The notes beneath the pieces are model-generated. The model was not told the DNA's origin. It did no database searches and was given only the letters and a program-made list of their open reading frames with translations. 19,519 nt of DNA from Acidobacteriota bacterium (lineage in GTDB: Bacteria; Acidobacteriota; Holophagae; Thermotomaculales; Thermotomaculaceae), in the NCBI GenBank assembly GCA_003650445.1, contig QMQE01000031.1, positions 1 to 19,519 on the forward strand, written 5' to 3'. Of the stretch, positions 15,117 through 19,519 are shown one piece after another. The translations under genes and the position numbers were made by a program. Each line of letters starts with the position of its first letter. Within the stretch, counting starts at the first letter, position 1.

Positions 15117-16043
15117 TCACCTGGTTAATGCCTTGCCCTGGGCGCTTCGCGCCTCAGAAGGCAGGTCAGACCCGTGTACTCTCGTGTGACACTGGGTGCA
15201 CTTGGTCAAAAATCCCCGTTTGGAACCCGTCAGCGTAGACGTGAACGGGCCGCGATCCGGATGGTTGTGAGGAACAAAATCCCCTTCGTAACCCGGCAGA
15301 GCGGTGTGGAAGTGCATCTGGTGACACTGCAGGCACAGGAACGGTTCATTGGCCTTCAGCAAGTTGTTGGCCACGCTACCATGTGGATCATGGCAAATCA
15401 TGCAGTTCTCTGCCACTGGCGCATGTTCGAAAACAAACGGCCCCCGATACTGGGGATGACAGGACAGGCAGGTTTCGTTCACCCGTTCCGGCATGGTATT
15501 TTCCGATGCCACATCTTCTGAGCCATCAAACTTATGACAATCGACGCAGGTCATTCTGCCTTCCTTCACCGGGTGGTGAGACGGCAGATACATCTTTGCC
15601 TTTACATCCTGATGGCATTTCAGACACAATTGGTCTTCATACTCTGCCAGCGAGCCTTTATAGGCCGGCTGATGAACCTTGTGGCAATCGGTACACCCGA
15701 TTCCATATTCCATTACATGTTTTTCCTTAAGCCCGTGGACAACATCTGAATGGCAGGACAGACAATTCTGTTCCAGCTTTTTCATATTGTTCTCCGGGCC
15801 CGCGATCAGCGTCGGGTCTTCACTGTCCATATGGGCCTGTCCGGAACCGTGGCATGCTTCACATTTGAAACCGTCACCCTTCTTAAAAAAGGTGCTGTGG
15901 AAGCTTTTGTTAAATGAAGCCACAAGTTCTTCATGACACCCCGCACAGGACTCATCTCCAACGAGATCGCCCCCCGCACCGGCATAGGCAAGCGGCATTG
16001 CGCAAACCAACACCGTCATGAGAAATAATTTCGCCTCCTTCAT
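15117..16043 (-). CDS. DmsE/MtrA-family periplasmic decaheme cytochrome c
   Basis: A 308-aa precursor with exactly ten CxxCH heme-attachment motifs (CAGCH, CEACH, CLSCH, CTDCH, CLKCH, CVDCH, CLSCH, CMICH, CLQCH, CTQCH). This is the count and size of MtrA/DmsE/PioA cytochromes that insert into an MtrB-type barrel and pass electrons across the outer membrane. A Sec signal peptide (MKEAKLFLMTVLVCAMPLAYA, cleaved near residue 21) precedes the mature protein. The start at 16043 is chosen because GGAGAGG lies just upstream and the signal peptide begins there; the frame is open 29 codons further upstream without support. It is the first gene of a two-gene unit with the porin. No surface cytochrome (MtrC-like) or quinol dehydrogenase (CymA-like) gene is in the window. 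Confidence 0.93.
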   Translation of the reverse strand: MKEAKLFLMTVLVCAMPLAYAGAGGDLVGDESCAGCHEELVASFNKSFHSTFFKKGDGFKCEACHGSGQAHMDSEDPTLIAGPENNMKKLEQNCLSCHSDVVHGLKEKHVMEYGIGCTDCHKVHQPAYKGSLAEYEDQLCLKCHQDVKAKMYLPSHHPVKEGRMTCVDCHKFDGSEDVASENTMPERVNETCLSCHPQYRGPFVFEHAPVAENCMICHDPHGSVANNLLKANEPFLCLQCHQMHFHTALPGYEGDFVPHNHPDRGPFTSTLTGSKRGFLTKCTQCHTRVHGSDLPSEARSAQGKALTR

Positions 16044-16185
16044 AACCTCTCCATTTTTCGTTTTTTGGTTAATGAAGTTAATACATACAAATCCTACCGC
16101 GCACTGTTGACCTTGTACGCACTTTACCAACTCCTCTTTTAATATGCAAGAACTTTGTGAATATTAGCATATTATGATATTCTTT

Positions 16186-16194
16186 TGTTATAAT
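16186..16194 (+). promoter_or_regulatory. Extended -10 promoter of the speA operon
   Basis: TGT-TATAAT is a perfect -10 hexamer with a TG extension, about 83 nt upstream of the speA ATG, within an AT-rich divergent interval (16139-16194). No clear -35 is seen. The leader that follows contains a short inverted repeat, CAGGT-TCCC-ACCTG at 16206-16219, and a pyrimidine-rich stretch. The promoter of the divergent cytochrome gene could not be identified. Confidence 0.55.
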
Positions 16195-16277
16195 ACCCGC
16201 CCTGGCAGGTTCCCACCTGGATCCAATCTTTCTTTTTCCTTGCTCCCCTTTTATCTCTGGTTTATAGTTGGACAGCT

Positions 16278-18359
16278 ATGATAACGGAAGGAGCAGAGCA
16301 GTATTACAGGATTTCGGAATGGGGTGCCGGGTTCTTCCACGGGGACCGGCTTGGCCATCTCTGGCTTACCCCTACCAAGGATCCGTCTATCAAACTAGAC
16401 CTCTACTCCCTTGTAAAAGACTTGGGACGGCAGGGATACGCCACACCGTTGAAATTCCACTTCCCTCAGATGCTGGACTATTCCATTTCCAAGTTGTCCG
16501 GGTCTTTCAGCCGGGCAGCCCGGGAATTCCATTATTCAGGCACTTATACCCCGATATATCCCATCAAAGCCAATCCGGCAGCGGAAGTGGTCAAAGCCAT
16601 ACTTGCTGTTGGCAAACAGGCCGGTATCGGGCTGGAAGCCGGCTCCATCCCGGAACTTGCCGCCGTCATGTCTGTGGCGGAAAAAGAAACCCCCATTGTC
16701 TGTAACGGCTATAAAGATGAAACATACATGCGCCTGGTTCTGGCCGCCGCAAATCGAATGAATCGGGTCTTCCTTGTAATTGAGAAATTTTCGGAGTTGC
16801 AAATATTTGCCAACCTGGTGAAAAAGCTGAATCCTGCACAGATCCCATTTATCGGAATCCGCGCCCGGCTCCACACAAAAGGCACTGGAAAATGGGAAGA
16901 ATCCGGTGGCGATTTTGCAAAGTTCGGCCTCACCGCTTCAGAAATTGTGGACGCATGCGGTTTTCTTGAAAAAAACGGCTTGTTAAATCGTTTAATTATG
17001 CTCCACGCCCACATCGGGTCCCAGGTCACCCATACCCGGAAGATTAAAGACATGGTGGAAGAAGCCGGAATGATTTACGCGGAAATGATCCGAATGAATG
17101 TTCCCATCAAAATCGTGGATCTCGGTGGGGGGCTGGGTGTGGATTATGACGGCAGTCGTTCCTCCGGCGAATTCAGTATCAACTACACCGTCACTGAATA
17201 CGCCAACAACCTGACCTTTCACATGAAAGGCGTCTGCGAACAACAGGAAGTGCCGGAACCGGAACTATTTACCGAAAGCGGCCGGGCGATAACCGCTTAC
17301 CACAGCATGTTGATTGTTGATGTCATGGAGAAGCATACCCTCTTTCAGCCCATGTCGACGAAAAAAAGAACTGAAGAAAATGACAAGCTCCTGGTGGATC
17401 TGATGGAAACATTTCAACTGATGAACGCACGCAATCTTGTGGAATACTTTCATGACGCCGTGCACATGAAGGAACAGCTCCATACACTTTTCAATGTCGG
17501 GGTACTGTCCCTGAAACAGAAGGCGGCCGGGGAACAGATTTTCTGGAATATCGTCCGGAAAGCCATTTCGCTGGCACCCCGAATGGATCATCGGCCCGAA
17601 GAATTTGAGAATCTGGACTCTCTCCTGGCTTCCAAATACGTCACGAATTTTTCTACTTTTCGCTCCGTCCCGGATGCAGCATCAATCGGCCAGATTTTCC
17701 CTGTCGCACCGATTCATCGCCTGCGGGAAATCCCGGGAGAATCTGCCATCCTCGCGGACATTACCTGCGATTCAGACGGTAAAATCACCCGGTTCGCAGA
17801 CATTAACACAACCCGAAATACCATTAAGTTCCATCGATTGAAGAATGAAGCCTACTACCTTGGCATTTTTCTCACCGGTGCCTACCAGGATGCCATGGGC
17901 AATGCGCACAATCTTTTTGGAAAGCCGGACACATTTTTCCTTGAAGTCACCGGAGACAATACCGTTGAAGTCCGACAGCATATCCCAGGAGACAGTGTTT
18001 CCGATATGCTGGCCCGAAACGGCTATAAACCGCAACTATTCCTGGAAAAATGGGGGGACAATGCAGATATAACCCGGGTTCTTAACAATGACACCTATCT
18101 GCACCGCATCCCCCTTGAGGAGCCGGAACCGGAAACACTGCCCACCAATATCTCCATGCGGGTTCGTCATGGGGATTGCCCCCGTTGCCGGGCTGATATT
18201 ACTGCTATTCTCTCAGATCTGCCAATGATCCAGAGCTTTGAGCTTGCCGGGACCCATCTGCAGCTGACAATTGCCGACAAGGAATTGATTCCACATCTGG
18301 AATCCATATTGAAGGAAGCCGGGTTCTCCGTGGAAACCGAACTCCCGGATGAGGAATAA
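16278..18359 (+). CDS. speA: Biosynthetic arginine decarboxylase with C-terminal HMA-like domain
   Basis: A 693-aa SpeA-type, PLP-dependent decarboxylase that converts arginine to agmatine for polyamine synthesis. The PLP lysine lies in YPIKANPAAEV (Lys97). Later blocks are HAHIGSQ, DLGGGLGVDYDGS, ESGRAITAYHSML and the active-site DITCDSDGK. Family members are usually about 630-660 aa. The extra length is a terminal segment from about residue 621: strand ISMRVRHG, the motif CPRC (634-637), a helix, two strands (IQSFELAG, HLQLTIAD), a helix (LIPHLESILKEAG) and a strand (FSVETEL). That order and the CxxC match a heavy-metal-associated ferredoxin-like fold. The ribosome site is weak, but homology begins right after the ATG (AEQYYRISEWGAGFF). 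tatD follows after 4 nt. Confidence 0.92.
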   Translation: MITEGAEQYYRISEWGAGFFHGDRLGHLWLTPTKDPSIKLDLYSLVKDLGRQGYATPLKFHFPQMLDYSISKLSGSFSRAAREFHYSGTYTPIYPIKANPAAEVVKAILAVGKQAGIGLEAGSIPELAAVMSVAEKETPIVCNGYKDETYMRLVLAAANRMNRVFLVIEKFSELQIFANLVKKLNPAQIPFIGIRARLHTKGTGKWEESGGDFAKFGLTASEIVDACGFLEKNGLLNRLIMLHAHIGSQVTHTRKIKDMVEEAGMIYAEMIRMNVPIKIVDLGGGLGVDYDGSRSSGEFSINYTVTEYANNLTFHMKGVCEQQEVPEPELFTESGRAITAYHSMLIVDVMEKHTLFQPMSTKKRTEENDKLLVDLMETFQLMNARNLVEYFHDAVHMKEQLHTLFNVGVLSLKQKAAGEQIFWNIVRKAISLAPRMDHRPEEFENLDSLLASKYVTNFSTFRSVPDAASIGQIFPVAPIHRLREIPGESAILADITCDSDGKITRFADINTTRNTIKFHRLKNEAYYLGIFLTGAYQDAMGNAHNLFGKPDTFFLEVTGDNTVEVRQHIPGDSVSDMLARNGYKPQLFLEKWGDNADITRVLNNDTYLHRIPLEEPEPETLPTNISMRVRHGDCPRCRADITAILSDLPMIQSFELAGTHLQLTIADKELIPHLESILKEAGFSVETELPDEE

Positions 18360-18363
18360 CACC

Positions 18364-19119
18364 ATGTGGGCGGATACCCATTGCCACCTGGACGCGAAGG
18401 AAGAACTGAATGAAAATGACATCAGACAGGCGATTTCCAAGGGCGTAAAACGCTTTGCCATCGCAGGCGTCACCGGCTGCAGTGGGGAATCCCTGCACCT
18501 GGCGAAAACATACCGGGAAATCTACCTGATGGCCGGTATCCATCCACTATTCATTCATAAAACGGACGAAACCTCAATGAAACACATTCAAAAGATCGCC
18601 ACCGAGAATCCAAAATGTATCGCCATCGGGGAAATCGGGCTGGATTATTATGGAAAAAACGTAAACCGGGAAAAACAAAAAACCGTATTCCGCGAACAAC
18701 TTGAGCTGGCAAAGGGACTGGGGCTATCGGTATCCATCCACCTTCGTCGGGCCTTCCCCGATTTTCTGGAAATTATTCGCAACTATTCCGGGCTGATAGT
18801 TATCATGCATATGTACTCCGGATCACTGGAGTTTGCCGGACAACTGTTGCGGGTGCTGCCAGATATTTATTTCTCCTTTGGAGGGCCTGCAATCCGGGCC
18901 AACGCACACAAGGCACACAAAGTGCTAAAGGGCCTGCCCCGGGAACGAATCCTGGTAGAAACAGACTCGCCGGACCTGCCGCCGCCGGGAATGTCTCCCC
19001 CCAACGTCCCGTCCAACCTGCCGAAAATCGGTGCCGGGCTGGCCACGATACTTTGCATGAAGCCAACGGAATTTGAAACCCTTACCTGGAAAAATGCAAA
19101 GGAGGCTTTTCGGTGGTAG
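18364..19119 (+). CDS. tatD: TatD-family metal-dependent hydrolase
   Basis: A 251-aa TIM-barrel hydrolase of the TatD family; characterised members are Mg2+-dependent DNases acting in DNA repair or quality control, but many are untested. Metal ligands are all visible: DTHCHLD at the N-terminus, GEIGLDYY, SIHLRRAFPDF, IVMHMYSGS and VETDSP near the C-terminus. The start at 18364 places DTHCH at residue 4 and has GAGG 9 nt upstream. An alternative ATG at 18349 would overlap the speA end. The stop overlaps the start of the next gene by 7 nt. The chain is slightly shorter than the usual roughly 260 aa. Placement between speA and tcdA is probably just co-transcription. Confidence 0.87.
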   Translation: MWADTHCHLDAKEELNENDIRQAISKGVKRFAIAGVTGCSGESLHLAKTYREIYLMAGIHPLFIHKTDETSMKHIQKIATENPKCIAIGEIGLDYYGKNVNREKQKTVFREQLELAKGLGLSVSIHLRRAFPDFLEIIRNYSGLIVIMHMYSGSLEFAGQLLRVLPDIYFSFGGPAIRANAHKAHKVLKGLPRERILVETDSPDLPPPGMSPPNVPSNLPKIGAGLATILCMKPTEFETLTWKNAKEAFRW

Positions 19120-19519
19120 CACAGTTTTCACGGCTGGCCCCTATCATCGGGGAAAAAGGAGTGACGAGGTTGAGACAGTCCCGTGTCCTTGTGGCAGGCC
19201 TTGGCGGGGTCGGCTCATTCTGTGCTGAAGCCCTTGTACGATGCGGCGTCGGAACCATTGCCGTAATGGACAGTGACCGGTCCGAACCTTCAAACCTGAA
19301 CCGTCAACTCTTTGCCCTGCACTCCACCCTCGGAGAAAACAAGGTGGACAGTTTTCAAAAACGGGCAAAAGACATCAACCCGGATGTCCACGTTGAAATT
19401 TATCCGCTTTTTTTGAACCGCGAGTCCAGTGGCCGAATTGACGTTACTTCTTTCGATGCCATAGCGGACTGCATTGACGCACTGGTACCCAAACTCAACC
19501 TGATTTTGTCCTGCATTGA
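19113..19519 (+). CDS. tcdA: tRNA threonylcarbamoyladenosine dehydratase (TcdA/ThiF family), truncated by window end
   Basis: The first 135 codons of an E1-like ThiF-superfamily enzyme. TcdA uses ATP to cyclise the t6A modification at position 37 of ANN-decoding tRNAs. Visible motifs are QFSRLAPIIGEKGV at the N-terminus, the nucleotide-binding loop VLVAGLGGVGS (residues 25-35), the acidic VMDSD, and SNLNRQLFALHSTLGENK with the ATP-contacting Arg. The start codon is GTG, with GGAGG 7 nt upstream (19101-19105), and it overlaps the tatD stop. No stop codon occurs in this frame to the window edge; the C-terminal half is outside. Other ThiF-family members (MoeB, ThiF) fit less well because of the QFSRL/GEKG start. 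Confidence 0.85.
   Translation, partial: MVAQFSRLAPIIGEKGVTRLRQSRVLVAGLGGVGSFCAEALVRCGVGTIAVMDSDRSEPSNLNRQLFALHSTLGENKVDSFQKRAKDINPDVHVEIYPLFLNRESSGRIDVTSFDAIADCIDALVPKLNLILSCI

Noticed and set aside
15174..15730. Plus-strand frames over the cytochrome gene
   Set aside because: Antisense to ten well-spaced CxxCH motifs; no independent support.
1..19519. tRNA, rRNA, insertion sequence or phage genes
   Set aside because: No tRNA-like cloverleaf, rRNA stretch, transposase, integrase or terminal inverted repeats were recognised on either strand.

Overview
The window comes from a Gram-negative bacterium. The signs are a lipoprotein, an outer-membrane beta-barrel that ends in Phe, and a periplasmic decaheme cytochrome c. 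Base composition looks balanced, with many CCGG-rich codons. The gene mix is two GH57 enzymes with GlgC, a DmsE/MtrA-MtrB type electron conduit, and SpeA-type arginine decarboxylase. It would fit an anaerobic or metal-respiring lineage of the 'deltaproteobacterial' kind, but nothing here fixes the taxonomy.

Region 1 (1-298) is non-coding. It holds a 7-nt tandem repeat, two copies of a CACTCG-type repeat each followed by a GC hairpin, and no gene. Region 2 (299-9250, minus strand, read right to left) looks like one operon. It starts at an extended -10 promoter near 9282-9290 and runs: isoprenylcysteine-methyltransferase-like membrane protein, a 968-aa lipoprotein resembling CehA/McbA PHP hydrolases but without the metal ligands, a GH57 4-alpha-glucanotransferase-like enzyme (TTG start, overlapping the previous gene), glgC, and a second GH57 enzyme of the amylase/amylopullulanase type. 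The last three make and remodel alpha-glucan; glgA and glgB are not in the window. Region 3 (9346-10716, minus) is a lone dihydrolipoyl dehydrogenase gene. Region 4 (10887-12880, plus) is a compact GntR(YtrA-type)/ABC ATPase/ABC permease operon. It has a palindromic probable operator in front and a strong bidirectional terminator behind (12902-12931).

Region 5 (12956-16043, minus) is a two-gene extracellular-electron-transfer module: a decaheme periplasmic cytochrome followed by an MtrB/PioB-family porin. The porin frame is broken by one in-frame UGA at 13391-13393. The same frame stays open for another 144 codons and ends in the Tyr-Ile-Phe C-terminus expected of an outer-membrane barrel. 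A 7-bp hairpin with a GGU loop lies 14 nt after the UGA, and a Cys codon lies 12 codons downstream. This is either a selenocysteine site in an outer-membrane electron-conduit porin, which would be new, or a recent nonsense mutation or sequencing error. It is the most interesting observation in the window.

Region 6 (16278 to the end, plus) is speA-tatD-tcdA. The genes are tightly packed with overlapping or nearly overlapping ends, and tcdA is cut by the window edge. The arginine decarboxylase carries an extra C-terminal domain of about 70 residues that looks like a heavy-metal-associated (HMA) fold with a CxxC motif.
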